Part shown: piece after piece, positions 48,421-60,109 of the stretch
Layout: each line of letters begins with the position of its first letter
Position numbering within the stretch: position 1 is the first letter of the stretch
NCBI GenBank assembly: GCA_038496675.1
Contig: CM076652.1
Span: forward strand, 14,408,561 to 14,472,560
Length of the DNA stretch: 64,000 nt
Direction: 5' to 3'
DNA from: Rachycentron canadum
Taxonomy: Eukaryota > Chordata > Actinopteri > Carangiformes > Rachycentridae
Notes under the pieces: model-generated
Told to the model about the DNA's origin: nothing
The model's database searches: none
The model's input: the letters and a program-made list of their open reading frames with translations, nothing else
Translations under genes and position numbers: made by a program

Positions 48421-48739
48421 TGAAAGGTTCAATGACTACTTTAATGCGTTATTGAATACAACAGAAACTTGAAATGCAATTGTGAGAGGAGCTTCTGTTT
48501 TGGAAATTAGTTTTCAGCCCCCTTCATGGAAGGGAGGAATGTTCATTCATAGTTCAAGTGTAAGAATAAGCTGCCTTGTCTCTGTGCAGTAAATGGTTGT
48601 TAGTGTCAACATTTACATCTGAAGTGCTACATTCAGCCTTGATTGAAGTATTAATCCAAACTGATATAGTTCTACCTCTGCTTATTACAACATAGAAGTT
48701 GGGAAACAGTGTTAAATCAATGTGAAGTAACATTAAAAG

Positions 48740-49190
48740 ATGCCTGCAGGAACTAAGGGGGAGTAAATCCAGGGGATATTAATCTTATTAGGATCATACA
48801 TCACCAGGATGTCAGGTAAAGAGACAAATGAATGGGTGCCTGTTTATCTGAGCTAAGCTATGTGGTATACCTAGCCATTGCTCTGGGCACACACTGCCAC
48901 TAATAAATTGGTTAAGTCTGAGCAGAATGATTGTAATGAAGTTAAGGGACTGGCTTGTCTGAGTTCTCGCCACTACAGCCAGCCATTCTCGCATCCCCCG
49001 TTTTTATCTGTCCAGATTGGGAGAGCCCTCTCGATAAGATGAAGAGAGGAGAAATCAAAATAAATGGAGTCCATTAAAAGCAGCAATGCATCAACTGCTT
49101 GATAAAGTGATTAATAAACAGGCTGGGATTGTGATTGATTAAAGCATTTAATCAATCTGTTAAAAAAAGGACTATTGGCAATGATGCATA
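48740..49190. promoter_or_regulatory. Candidate enhancer with homeodomain palindrome
   Basis: Dense block with CTCGATAAGATGAAG near 49032, GTGATTAATAAACAGG near 49107 and the perfect inverted repeat at 49133-49157 made of TGATTGATTAAA-type PBX/HOX-like cores. Only one motif-free 60-codon frame overlaps it. Confidence 0.48.
49133..49157. repeat. Perfect 11-base inverted repeat
   Basis: Left arm GATTGATTAAA (49133-49143), spacer GCA, right arm TTTAATCAATC (49147-49157). Each arm carries overlapping ATTGATTA/TAATCAAT homeodomain-type cores. Confidence 0.95.
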
Positions 49191-49310
49191 AAAGTCCTGC
49201 ACAGTTTAAATGTATAAAACACTACATAACCATTGTTTTGTCTTTGCTAAATTACAAAGCTATGCTATTCTGAAGCATTTAGAATGTGTAAAAATGTGTC
49301 ATTTTTAGGT

Positions 49311-49328
49311 AAAAAAAAAAAAAAAAAA
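49311..49328. repeat. A18 homopolymer
   Basis: Uninterrupted A run in AT-rich DNA. Confidence 0.94.
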
Positions 49329-51000
49329 GCAATGCTCTCAAATAATTAATCATGAGTATGCCCTGACATGTGAACATTGTGGTTGTCTTAAGTCTTGGTA
49401 CTATTTTTTCCGATTTAAACAAAAGAGCAGTGATTGACTTAAGTGGTAACATGGACTCATTACAGATGTTTTAAATATGCCTGAATACACTTGCATTAGA
49501 CTTCCAAACACTTAGTAATCAATGACTAAAATCCCTTGCAAATTCTAAGGTGGTGGATGAGTGGGCAATGTTTGCGAGACTTAAATGTCATTCAAAGTCA
49601 CTAATGCAAAGGGAAATACATAGAACAGATTGACACGTCAAGCTTGGTAAAGTTCAGGCTTGATGTATAGCACATTAAGATAGGAAATTACAGATGTTGT
49701 AATTATCAGCAATGAGTGACCTCGTGTGCGAAAGGGTGTTGGGTTAAAGTACTTGTACTTTGCTTTTAAGATGTGAAGCACAAGAAAAGATTGGCATTCA
49801 TCTGCAAATGGCATGCTTTTATTGAAATGAATGGGGCAAATTGGGAGAAAGTAATGTTAAGAATAATTTCCACAGTCAGAAGAAATTTATGATGTTCATT
49901 CACTGCCATGAGCTGCAGAGTTGGGAAGAGGGTACGTTTATTCTGCTACTTAGTTTCACATTTACTACATAAATTCACATGGGAGTGCTGTTGCTAAACA
50001 AAGGAAGCATTATACTTTAAAAATGAGAAAACACAAATAAACTGAACTATTGTAACACCTTGCTTATTTAGAGACCTCAGACCTGCATGTACTATGTCTC
50101 ATCTGTGGGCCTTGTTTGAGCTTTTTCAATAATGCCCTTTAACAATGTGTAAGAGGTAACATATCATAGTTGGCTACAAAAGAATATGGTATAAGTGTAT
50201 GTTGGTGACAGCATAGAGGCTATGGAGCTAGTGGAAATAATTCACGCATAATTTTAACCAGCACACCTTTCACTTGTCATTGACTCGCATGACAGCGAGT
50301 CTGTGTTTAAAAAAAAAAAAAAAAAACATTATCACTACATTTACCTCACAGCTGTAGTTACGAGTTATTGTACAAATTAATATTACATATGGAAATCTTA
50401 GCTGACAAATATGATTGCTTTACATAAAACTACTCATCTGTATATAAGATATTTGAAAGCTATTTTTTTTTTCAATAGATGAAATATGTTTTGCAGAATG
50501 TAGTGTCAAGTGACATTTTGGAGGAAGGGCCTTTTCTTGAAAAGTATTGAGTATTTATCTAGCGTGGCCTTGCTTTTGTTCTCAAGAAATGGATCTTAAA
50601 TCTTCCGCCACTGAGTAGCAGTGCATCAAATTATCTCTGTCTGCCTAATGCTGCACAGAGCCAGGATTTTCACTGAAGCAAGGAAAGTGTCAGTTCTGCC
50701 AATGGGCCTTTTTGAAGTCCACTGACTGCTTGAGTAAAGCCACTATTGTTGGACTTGCACCCCCATATTTGTGTCAACCTGAAGCATTTCTAAAAGATGC
50801 ACATGCCAGCCACACAAATACACACAAACACAATGCAATGTTTTGTGCTTATGATTGCAAGTGTATCTTTATCATTTGTCCTGAGAGGTTGAGGTACATT
50901 AGTAATAGGCCTTAATTTGTGTTTTTGGAGTAATAAGCATGTGACACTCAATTGAAATTACCAGATACAGTGCATGCTATTTAATCTGAAGTCTCCTACA
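49329..51000. other. Noncoding, no gene seen
   Basis: AT-rich with moderate-complexity patches (49500-49960, 50520-50720). A18 run at 50309-50326. No coding frame or repeat family recognised. Confidence 0.45.
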
Positions 51001-51420
51001 AATGAATAGAAGTCAAATGAATGACACATGAATGACTTGTTAATTATGCAAATGGAGTGCTGCAGGAACCTGGTAAGTTGCGGGAACTCTGTCATCTAAA
51101 AGGGTATGGCGAGTGTGATAATGTAGCAGCTTGGCACGGTTCTCTTGATGTAATGACAGGTCAATTTGACTGGCTTTATGCTCTGCACCCTGGTTCTTTT
51201 CTCTGGCTCTGGTGTGGCTGCCCCCGCTGCCTCCACCACCCCCCTTTCTCGTGTCCCTTGGACTTTGATTTCTCCTTTGTTCTATTGGCTCCTCTACTGA
51301 CACTTCCCAAGAATAAGAGATGCCACACAACCACGACCCTTTCACACCACACTGATGACCTCTGTCTCTTCCATGCATGACCCCTCACCTAGAAGCTGAC
51401 AGCTTGATTAATTGAAGAAT
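51001..51420. promoter_or_regulatory. Candidate enhancer with octamer site
   Basis: Dense block opening with TTAATTATGCAAATGGAGTG (51040-51059), which joins a TAATTA homeodomain core to an exact POU octamer ATGCAAAT at 51046-51053. Overlapping frames of 107 (plus) and 112 (minus) codons lie across it but show no domain, and their overlap suggests composition rather than coding. Confidence 0.45.
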
Positions 51421-52719
51421 GTTATGATTTATGAGTATCTTCTCAGCGTGATTAACAAGGCAACAGGTGGCACAACCAAACAGCTAGCAAGAACATTTCT
51501 TAGAGAAGGGAAACAATGGAGGATTATATTTAGAAGCCATGTTTTGTGCAACAGTGACTGTCAATTTGGTTAAGCCATATATCATTTTGACTTTTTTGTC
51601 CACCGCTGCAGTTAGGATATCTTAGCAGAAAGGTTTCCTTTGTGGCTAACTCGTCAGCCCAGTCAGACATAGAGGAAGATGGCATACCCTCACAATGTGG
51701 TTAAGTAAAAAGCTTATCCAGCATTGTGATTATCAACTTGCCACATGCTTGGTCCCAGTTTTTGCCTTGGTCTAGGAAGATCTAAAGAGTGAATGCCTAA
51801 AAGTACAGCAAAAGGAAATGGCTTGCTTGGAATTTCTTAAATACAACAGTATCTTTATTGTATCTATGAATAGCTCTTAAGGCATATGAGTTCTGATGAC
51901 AGTGTGTCCATGCTTTGACTCCAGCAGAGCAAAGAGTGTCATTTGGAGAGTAGCATGTAAGAGGAAACGGTGTCAGTCGTGACACAGGGCCACGTCCAAT
52001 TGTCTACCCAAAGCTTTCCGAGTTAACTCACCTGACAGCTTCCGAGATAAGTCTGTCTTGTAGTCAAGACACTTAACTGCGTAATGGAAGTTGGTGGTCC
52101 AACTCAGGTGACAAGGGGATGGGGGTGTTGAAGAGGTCATATGAGACCTTCTCATCATCTAAGCCAGTCACAGAGGAGGACTATAGAGTGGGATAGCAGT
52201 CTCTTGACACAGTGTCACTGGTAGACTGTCCAGCTGAGCGAAAGCGCATGGTAAGATGTGGCCTTTTCTTTTGACATGAATTTGTTCTGACCTTAGCTTC
52301 AGGCTGTGACAACTGATGGATGATTGATGGTACCGTTTCAGCAGTGTCAGTGGAAAAGCCAGGCACCCTGGAGAATACATTTCTCCGACCCTCAGTGACC
52401 CGGCTCCAACTTGTGTCAAACAACAAAAGATAATCGACTACAGTTTGTGTCCATCATCGTCGCGGCTCATGATAATTGTCCAGAAAGTGTTAATAGTTAG
52501 CCTTTTCCAGCCTTTTTTAAAATTATTATTATTGTTTTAAAATCCTGCTTCTTGCCTCTCAGCTCACACACCATCATAGTAAGACAGATCATTTTCACAC
52601 TTGTAATGCTAGAAAAATAGCTGCAGTGCCTGAAACCTTTCAGGGTAAAGAAATGTTGGGGTGTTGTGTTTACAAAGATTTGCCATCAATGAAAAATTAA
52701 TTATCTGGGAGTCAGCAAA
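51421..52719. promoter_or_regulatory. Weakly dense region, possible small elements
   Basis: Complex patches at 51620-51780 and 51960-52470 alternate with AT-rich parts. Opposed frames of 61-83 codons have no motifs. GATAATTGTCC near 52470 is a homeodomain-like core. Confidence 0.22.
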
Positions 52720-53270
52720 GGTTAATTTTTGTCAGAAACCTTTCGATCTGGAGCAGCTGACCCCAGCAGTGCTGGTCGCTGCACTAGTGCCTAGCTGAGG
52801 TGACACATGCAATGACCTGTGACATGGGCAGTGACAGCAGAGTAAACTGGGCCACGCTCCCCTGCCTCACCGCATCTGAAGAGCTTTAGGGGGTGCAAGG
52901 TGAGAGGAGCAGGTTAAAGCACAGTGCTGCTCCCATGTCACCAGCCCAGCCCCTGAGCAGTAGCTCCGTCCTCAACAAACAACTCCCCAATCCTGCCACC
53001 CACCTCTGTTGTCTCCAAGAGACAGTGCTGCCCACCGCTGGTTGCCCCATATGTTTGGGCTGCACACAAGGTGGTTTCTCGGATACTGTGGTTGCTAATT
53101 ATAAATTTAATTTGCATTTTAATTAGAATGGTGGAAAATTAAAGCCTGCCAGCTGGAGAATTTCAAAACGCTTTCCCTCCCTCCTTTTTCTTTCTACCTC
53201 TTCTCTCCTAGTTTGGGAGACGACTCTGTCCTGTAGTCGTTTGTATGAGCATGGCAGTAGCACCGGCACC
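52720..53270. promoter_or_regulatory. Candidate enhancer with octamer and TAATTA cores
   Basis: Dense block. The part 53091-53130 holds CTAATTATAAAT, an exact octamer ATTTGCAT at 53110-53117 and TTTTAATTAG at 53117-53126 in about 35 bases. The 77-codon plus-strand frame ends in this AT-rich core and has no domain. Confidence 0.46.
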
Positions 53271-53399
53271 CTCTCAGTGTGGGACAGCATGTGGTGTCAC
53301 CTCTGAATTGTTCAATATATGTAGTGTCATGCTAACTTTCTATGTATGTGATAAAAACACAATTCATCGTCTATGTTTTTCCCAGTAAAGTCGTTTATG

Positions 53400-53910
53400 G
53401 CTCACTTGACACCTCACTTAATTGAGTTAAGTTCATGAAACTCATTGTTATATTATATGAATTATAATGAGCTATTGAATACCTTCTTCGTTGATAGTTT
53501 GATTAGTAAAATGAGGTCCAAATCCCTGTCATGGCGCTCAATTGACACACTTTACACATGCTGGGAAGTAAGCGATTTGCATGTGTGGGCTCGTAATATC
53601 ATTCAGTTTTGGTCATTATTTTCCAATCTCCATAATTCGTCCCGTTCCCCATGTTGTTCCCCCATGGTCATTCTCATTCCCTCTCTCACCTCCCACGGGC
53701 GTCCTTGCTCAATAATTGTCATTAATTGATTGACAGCTCTGATAGACCCAACTAACCCCAGTTCTGCTCTCATGTCTATGTTTTAAATGAGAGCTTGTAC
53801 ATCCAGTGACCTTGTCTGCCCATCAGCTGTCAGTGACTGTGAAGCCAATCCAGGGAATGTCTCACCTTAGCAAAGTAGACCATCCTAAATGATTGTAATT
53901 GGTTTGTGAC
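53400..53910. promoter_or_regulatory. Candidate enhancer with PBX-MEIS site and octamer
   Basis: Dense, non-repetitive block. It carries an exact octamer ATTTGCAT at 53575-53582, and TGATTGACAG, the canonical PBX-MEIS/PREP decamer, at 53727-53736, preceded by TAATTG and TTAATTG. CATCAGCTGTCAGTGAC near 53822 adds an E-box and a TGTCA core. The 94-codon plus-strand frame has no domain. Motifs are exact matches; conservation and activity are inferred. Confidence 0.52.
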
Positions 53911-54464
53911 TCTTGTGTTGCACTGTGTTATGCATGGTGAAAGCTAGTTCAAGTTTTGTTTTAAACTCTTGGAGTCGAATATTTATCAAAGGCATGTATT
54001 TATCATTACAACCCGATTTATGCTTCTCTCTTTTAATCTAATTTCCATCACACTTTTGACCAGTTTGTGTTTTCACGCGCATGTGGAAATGTTGGCCTGG
54101 GCTGTGCCTATAAATTCAAAGATGTGCTTTGAAACCCACTAGGGAAGGGTTTTCTCTCATAGTGTAATTTTTCTAAATTCATGTCAAATTATGTAAATAA
54201 GAACTTTCAACTACAGAAATCCAAGTTTTCTTTGATGGCAATCCAAAAAATACCATCATGTCGAAGAAATGTATTAACGCCACCAAACTGAGTACTGAAA
54301 CATTATTACCACATTCCCATTTATTTCTTTAATAATTTTTTGTCATATTTGGCTGTAAAAATGCAAAAAATAAGCATTCTCTGTGAACATAAACATTAAC
54401 ACTTTTCCAAGAGACAACTTCACCTTTTCTAACAGCTGAGCCACTGTTAATATAGACTCTGTAG
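53911..54464. other. AT-rich, no gene seen
   Basis: AT-rich filler; nothing recognised. Confidence 0.5.
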
Positions 54465-54486
54465 TTTTTTTTTTTTTTTTTTTTTT
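54465..54486. repeat. T22 homopolymer
   Basis: Uninterrupted T run; two minus-strand frames with poly-lysine arise from it. Confidence 0.96.
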
Positions 54487-54720
54487 GCATGTACTGTGTC
54501 CTAGGCACATGTAATGTCTGACATTCTTCCAGGTTGGTTTGGTTTGGGAGGCTGCCAGCTCCAGTTTTGCACCTCTTTGCAGGCCCAGTTTGATGTGGTG
54601 TGAATAACATTCAGACATACACACACGCCCTCATTAGCATTCATTCAGGGAAGCAATGCAGGACACCCTCTCTGCTCTGAGGGTGGCATTTGGCAAGGGC
54701 CACATACACCTGGCAAAAAG
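54487..54720. promoter_or_regulatory. Weak candidate noncoding element
   Basis: Complex 230-base island with CTCATTAGCATTCATTCAGG near 54629. No coding support. Confidence 0.25.
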
Positions 54721-56429
54721 TCTCCATCTTTCTACTGCCCATCATGTTCATCACATTTAGTTTTCCATCATGCACACAAAACAGTCTTTGTTTAATCCAA
54801 AATATGTTTCTTGGTCGCTGATTACTTTATATAGAGAGTACACATTTTATTTATTTATACTATAGTAAGCAATAATTACATCTTAATACTGTCAAATTTC
54901 ATCTAAATGCCATAGACAATTAAACTGATATCAAGTCTTTGATGTGATACAGTGGGGGGAAATCTCTGTAAAGCTGCGATTAGACTAATGATTAAATTGA
55001 AAAATGAAAGCACAAGAGAACAGTCCATTCAGTGACCCTCAGACGTCTGGCATGCAGCAGCTTCTCCCTCTAAGGCATGGATCCATCAGCCTTAGTCTGG
55101 AGCAACAGTGGCTATGTGAAAAAGGCTTGGCAAGAGGAAGGCACACATTCTCCAGATCTGAATCTGTGGGCTGCTGTGTCTGTTACTCTGTATAACAATC
55201 TCTCTCTCTCTTCATGTAAGACACATCCACTCTGCTTTCTGATCTTTAGCATTGCTGTTCAGAGATGTTGCAGTACCATTGATGGTAAGCTTCCATGTTG
55301 ATCTTGACATTACAGAATATCACAGTTTAAGGTACCTCAAAGCTTTAATTTCTTTGCCCTGATCAACAGCTCTTGCAATTAAACTTTTAGGAAAGTCCGT
55401 GAAGATTTGAAGGCCTGCATGTTTTTTTCTTTACTTTTCTCTGCACATATAGAAATCTAGTGAATAATCTTCTTTTAGCTGAAAAAAAGTCTTGGCAATT
55501 GGCTATTGAAGACCCCTTTTAGGTATATCTTTGTCAATTGTCAAATATTTGAGTGTATGAAGTGGTGTGATGAGGTGCAGAGACAGATATTTGAAGGGAT
55601 TTTAACTCATTTGAGCAATTACATGCTTAACTGGCCCAAGATAATCTGTCATCCAAAGCTTCTGTCTCAGGCTCTCCCTCTCTTTTCCGATCCTCCACTC
55701 TCTCATACCCTCCTATGTGGCACAAGAGAAGCTCAGAATAGTGGGATTTAGAGCACAAAAGCTTACTCTGAATGGAATGAAGGCCTCAGAGAAATTAATT
55801 GCTTCTAACAAACAGCATGACTGCTAGCATGTTTTGTGTCCCATTCTTATCAGCCTCCAGAGGTAGAGGGGTGGGCGACAGGTCTGGAAAGTGTGAACCT
55901 ACAAACGAGGGGACTAGGCTACAGGAATTTGCACTTACATTATTTTACTTTTATCTAAGGACGGATATCAGCAAAGGCTTTGTGCAGTGTATTTCTATAG
56001 GTGTGTGCTATGCAGAGCATGTTATGTTCTCAGTTGCTATAGTGGAAAGGAGCATTAAATCTGAGGTGAGGGAGCAATGTAAGTGATCAGTACAAGCTGT
56101 TGACATGAGACACTAGTATATTCCGCTAAATATAATGTCTATACAGTGTGCTGAAATTTAAAAAAGAGGGTCTGTGGGTGGCTGTGTTTTTTCTTCTAGA
56201 TAAGAAACTGGATATTTTTGACAAGACTGCATGATTTTCTCTCAGCCTTACAAGCTTTAAACATATTTTATTCAGTGCGTCAGGACAAAACTTTTTTAAG
56301 GTTAATATATATATAACCTCCACTATCTTTAGCAATTCTGATATTGAATTATCCATTTTGTTTCAACACAACCATAAAAAGCCTGTAAACTATGTATTTT
56401 CCCATTAATTGAAAAATATCTGTATCAAT
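54721..56429. other. Noncoding, no gene seen
   Basis: AT-rich with moderate patches at 55010-55260 and 55600-55920. Frames of 63-95 codons on the plus strand overlap and have no domain. No transposon recognised. Confidence 0.42.
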
Positions 56430-56800
56430 TAATTAACTGTATAGATTTGGAGAGCATTCAGGGGAGCATTAGCTAGAGCAGTCATGGGATTTACTTTTGT
56501 GAGGGTGTGTGGCATATTTGCCCCAGTTCTGTTCTCTGCTTGCTCCCACTCCCACATGTCACCATTCTGTCTACCACCACCAGCGTGGCATCTATCATCC
56601 ACCACAGACGCCGCAGCACCCCACAAAAGGAGGCTGGAGCATGCACAAAGACATTTGCATTTTTGCATCTCATTATGGTTATAATTGCATGCCAGTGTAA
56701 GCAGCTCGCACTCCATTATCTCACGTAATTTTATCAGTGACGTTTGAAACGTGTGTTTAAATGTCAATTATTGACTACAAAAAAGGAGTGACCTTTGTGG
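56430..56800. promoter_or_regulatory. Candidate enhancer with octamer and palindrome
   Basis: Dense block with an exact octamer ATTTGCAT at 56653-56660, repeated TTGCAT nearby (56663, 56685), and the perfect palindrome ACGTTTGAAACGT at 56740-56752. Six overlapping frames on both strands, up to 112 codons, carry no domain, which fits GC-balanced noncoding DNA. Confidence 0.45.
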
Positions 56801-56832
56801 AGTCATCTCTCTCTCTCCACCATCCCCAGTTC

Positions 56833-56910
<78 letters not shown>
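56833..56910. repeat. (CT)n microsatellite
   Basis: Nearly perfect CT array of about 78 bases with one CCCT interruption near 56882. It generates Ser-Leu frames that are not genes. Confidence 0.97.
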
Positions 56911-56989
56911 GTCCATGGTCTTATCTTTTTCTTATGTCGTATTGGGGTCCTCTCACTGTTATACTAGCTACATGTTGACTAACTCAGCC

Positions 56990-57300
56990 TATCACATTTT
57001 ATGACAACAGTCAGTTGACTTTCATCCGATTATTAATGTTATATATTAATATACTTACTGTCAACAGCTTTTCTCAAGATCTCATTAAAACAACAGCTCT
57101 AATAGGGAAGGGATCCACGACAATGACATAACGTAACACATCATCAGTGATCAGTAATGAGCTTTAGTTGTATCCAGTGTACTGTTATTGGGGTTATTTT
57201 AGTAATATCCATACACCATTGCATAGCTGTCACCCAGTTATTAATAAATAAATGTGATCAATTAAAAATGATTAATTAATCCACCTTGGATGGAAGACAA
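56990..57300. promoter_or_regulatory. Candidate noncoding element, AT-rich type
   Basis: Fairly complex AT-rich block with TATTAATATACTTACTGTCA near 57045, ATCATCAGTGATCAGTAATGAG near 57139 (first 20 bases distinctive) and AATGATTAATTAATCC near 57267. Texture resembles AT-rich enhancers; support is weak. Confidence 0.28.
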
Positions 57301-57719
57301 TTTAGACTACTTTTTTCTTTGAATATTTACACTTTTTTGCATGATGTGTGCTGCTTCAAGGTTGTTCTGTGTCTAAATGACATGGATTTTATACAAATAA
57401 TTCGACAATATCAGACTACATATTGTATGGTGCTGTAGAAAAGAACAACCATTGTTATAGAAAGTATTGGATTTTTTTTTTTTACCATAAATATCAGTAT
57501 TAACCATCTCAAATCTCTTTGTTTTCATAATAGAATTTTATTGTTATAAAAAAAACACACACACAAGCTGTGTGCCTCACACAAACTAATGAGTAAGACC
57601 ATTTGAAAGAACTGATAATGTGTAAATTCCTTTTAGGACCTAAAAAGACATGGAAACTTCCTTTTAAATGATATAAAAATATGTCATTTTATGTTTTGTA
57701 CATTAGGTGTAGGTCTCCT
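57301..57719. other. AT-rich, no gene seen
   Basis: AT-rich filler with short CA tract near 57552. Confidence 0.5.
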
Positions 57720-57970
57720 GTGCATCTCTTCTAAGAGAGGCTTCCTTCATTATTAGAGCTTTTTAGTTTTGATATTCAGGATGCTGCATTATTACTCAAT
57801 GCACAGCCTGTTCTGCCATCTGTGTAACCTCCATCCATCAGTTTCCTCAATCCTGCTATTTTAACAATGAACAGTCTCACAATAAATGCATCCTGTTATA
57901 TTGGGAAAACTTACTTGTTAAGGCCAGCAACCCTTTGCATTTTGATGACATATACTTCTTAGTTATAATG
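57720..57970. promoter_or_regulatory. Weak candidate noncoding element
   Basis: Non-repetitive island with CATTATTAGAGC near 57749 and GCATTATTACTCAATGC near 57786. No coding frame. Confidence 0.28.
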
Positions 57971-58479
57971 AGAGAACTTTTTCTTTAAACCGAGATACTG
58001 TGAATTTTTTTTTTTTTTTTGCTTGTGCATAAAAGTGTTTCCTTGATCACACATATACAGTCCAGTATGGTGACATTATTGTAATTCTAGTATGGTGGAG
58101 AGATGAAGCGAGATGGCAAAAAGGAGGAGGTGAGTTTCTAATATTAACTTTCACAATCTAAAATGTCCCAAATATATTTTTTCAGAAGCCTTTGAAGAAT
58201 ACAACTGACTTTGTTAGTTTCCTTATGTTTAGAACTGCCTTTAATCTCCTCATTAAATGAAAGGTCACTTTGTTTTTCACCTGAGAAAAGAATTGAGAAT
58301 GAATAGAGGATCAACACTCTGTTACTTATGAATTCTTATTTGAGTCAATATAGATGAATGGAGACAGTCAGCGTCTTTATATTCTCTAAGTCAGCATGTA
58401 TTTCACATAACTACACGCTGCAGAGTATTGTTAATGCAGTTTAGTGTGATTTATGGAAAAGCTTTATGCACTGCATAGT
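57971..58479. other. Noncoding, donor-like site inside
   Basis: T15-type run near 58006. AGGAGGAG followed by GTGAGTTT at about 58124-58138 is a strong splice-donor look-alike without a convincing exon. Confidence 0.4.
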
Positions 58480-58960
58480 GCCACAGCAGAATGAGCAGGC
58501 ATGTAATGAGCTGACAACCAAAAGAACCACAATCTTTAAGAGTTTATCAAACTACTTGCACCTTCTAATTAAAGGAAGCACAACCCACCAGGATACATTT
58601 ACATTTGATTTGATCTGGAGCAGAAAATCTCCCTATTAGCATCCTCCTCCCCATGAATATGACAGTAATTGCAGTCTCACTCTGTTCCTGTTGTCCTTCT
58701 CTAGTTGAACACATTTAGCAAATTTACCTCGTACTGTAGCTTATTATTGTGCCATACAGTCTGGGGAATCAAATAAATCACTTAGGTTATCTTATTAATT
58801 AAGTCAAAATAAATGTGCTAGAGCTAATTTATTCCCTCCAAATACCAGGGGATCTCCCACTGCAACTAATGACTTAGTCTGACATTTCATAGTCTTAACA
58901 AATAACCTGAAGTAATTCGTTTAGATTTTTCCAATTAGAGATCATTTCTAGTGGCTGTAA
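58480..58960. promoter_or_regulatory. Candidate enhancer, AT-rich dense block
   Basis: About 480 bases without simple repeats or frames of 60 codons. It holds TTCTAATTAAAGG near 58564, TTATTAATTAAG near 58791 and CCAATTAGAG near 58931, all homeodomain-type cores. Inferred regulatory. Confidence 0.4.
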
Positions 58961-58974
58961 CATAGTACATACAT

Positions 58975-59015
58975 ATGTAGACACATACACACATGCACAC
59001 ACACATATATATACA
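58975..59015. repeat. CA/TA-rich microsatellite
   Basis: Imperfect ACACAC array passing into TATATA. Confidence 0.85.
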
Positions 59016-59209
59016 TTTGTATTTTAAGTTGCAAACAGAGTTTTGTTGTTTTCATTTGAAATAGCATTGTCTCATTGAAGAAGTGAGACTTCTTAAAGTA
59101 ATCTTACTGTACATCTAAAGTGATTTTGCCCTTTGCAACTGCATCAACACATAAGTCAGAAGGCACATAAGGCAGTCATTGAATAACAAGGTGTAGTTAG
59201 TAAACAAAG

Positions 59210-59600
59210 TAGTTACAATGTAGTTACATACCTCACATTTTCATTACTCTGGGGATTTCGCTTACTGATAAGTACATAATTTAGCAACAGCCCAAAGCAA
59301 GCAATGAGACTCAGAGCAACTGTATAACCCAGGCATATGACAGTGCTGAACCTTAGTGCCCCTGCCCTCACCCGCCCCTCAGGCCCTCTGTGGAATAACA
59401 CTTGATCCATAGCTCTTGAGTCTCCGTCCACGCCTCCTTTTTATGGCCTGTGGGCATGTGAAGACCCCGAGCCAGCCGTGCTTATCTGACCCTAACCTTG
59501 GCGTATGGTGACCTTGACCTGCACCTCACCCCTTCCTCATCCTCAGGGCTACATCTGTTCCTTTCCCTAGGACACCCAAGTAGTTAGTGATATTGAAACA
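59210..59600. promoter_or_regulatory. Candidate element with nuclear-receptor direct repeat
   Basis: Dense block. TGACCTTGACCT at 59509-59520 is a direct repeat of TGACCT with no spacer (AGGTCAAGGTCA on the other strand) and includes the ESRR/SF-1/ROR-type TCAAGGTCA site. ACCTGCACCTCACC follows. The 72-codon minus-strand frame at 59213-59431 has a hydrophobic run and ends near an AG/GTATGT donor-like site, but no receptor motif. Confidence 0.38.
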
Positions 59601-60109
59601 TCACCTTGGGGCTCCATTTGTTTTCTCTGGAGAGGTCAGTGAGGGGTTGTCATTAGGACTGAACTTGATCCTCCACTTCCCCATAAATTGGTCAGTCCAT
59701 GCAAGGAGTGAGCAGACTGTAAATAATGAGCGTATAATGCTGAACATGAAACGGAACCCAAAACTGACACTGTATACTTTTCCTTTTAATATTATATAGA
59801 TCAATTTGTTCCCAGTCAAATGTGTCATAGTACCAGAGTAAAACTACAAAACCACAAACACATGTAAAGCTAAAATGTAGACTGTTTCTTGGTGTAATAA
59901 TGGTTTGTGAAACAAAAGAAGCCTACATTTCATCTCACCCAACCTTCTTTTAATAAAAATAATTAAAGCTGTAAGAAAAAAACATATGTGTAGTTATTTA
60001 CTTTTCTCATCAAGTAATTGTAGAAGCTTGAAATGTGTCTCACCTGAAATAAAGCATACATTGTCATCCCCACAATTGTTTTGGGCACTGTCATTTCAAC
60101 TCATTTGTT
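59601..60109. other. Noncoding, no gene seen
   Basis: AT-rich apart from the first 100 bases. Opposed 70-75 codon frames without motifs. Confidence 0.45.

Noticed and set aside
54954..54972. ACAGTGGGGGGAAAT, resembling a Tc1-type terminal sequence
   Set aside because: No matching opposite terminus or internal element found.
55077..55301. SPDLN-LW string resembling Tc1/mariner transposase
   Set aside because: The surrounding residues do not match a transposase and no terminal repeats are visible.
56761..57004. Ser-Leu repeat proteins
   Set aside because: Translation of the CT microsatellite.
58095..58131. Possible microexon before GTGAGTTT
   Set aside because: Acceptor is weak and the frame is too short to judge.
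59213..59431. Minus-strand frame with a hydrophobic run like a receptor first membrane segment, ending near a GTATGT donor
   Set aside because: No conserved receptor residues or following exon; 72 codons is within chance.
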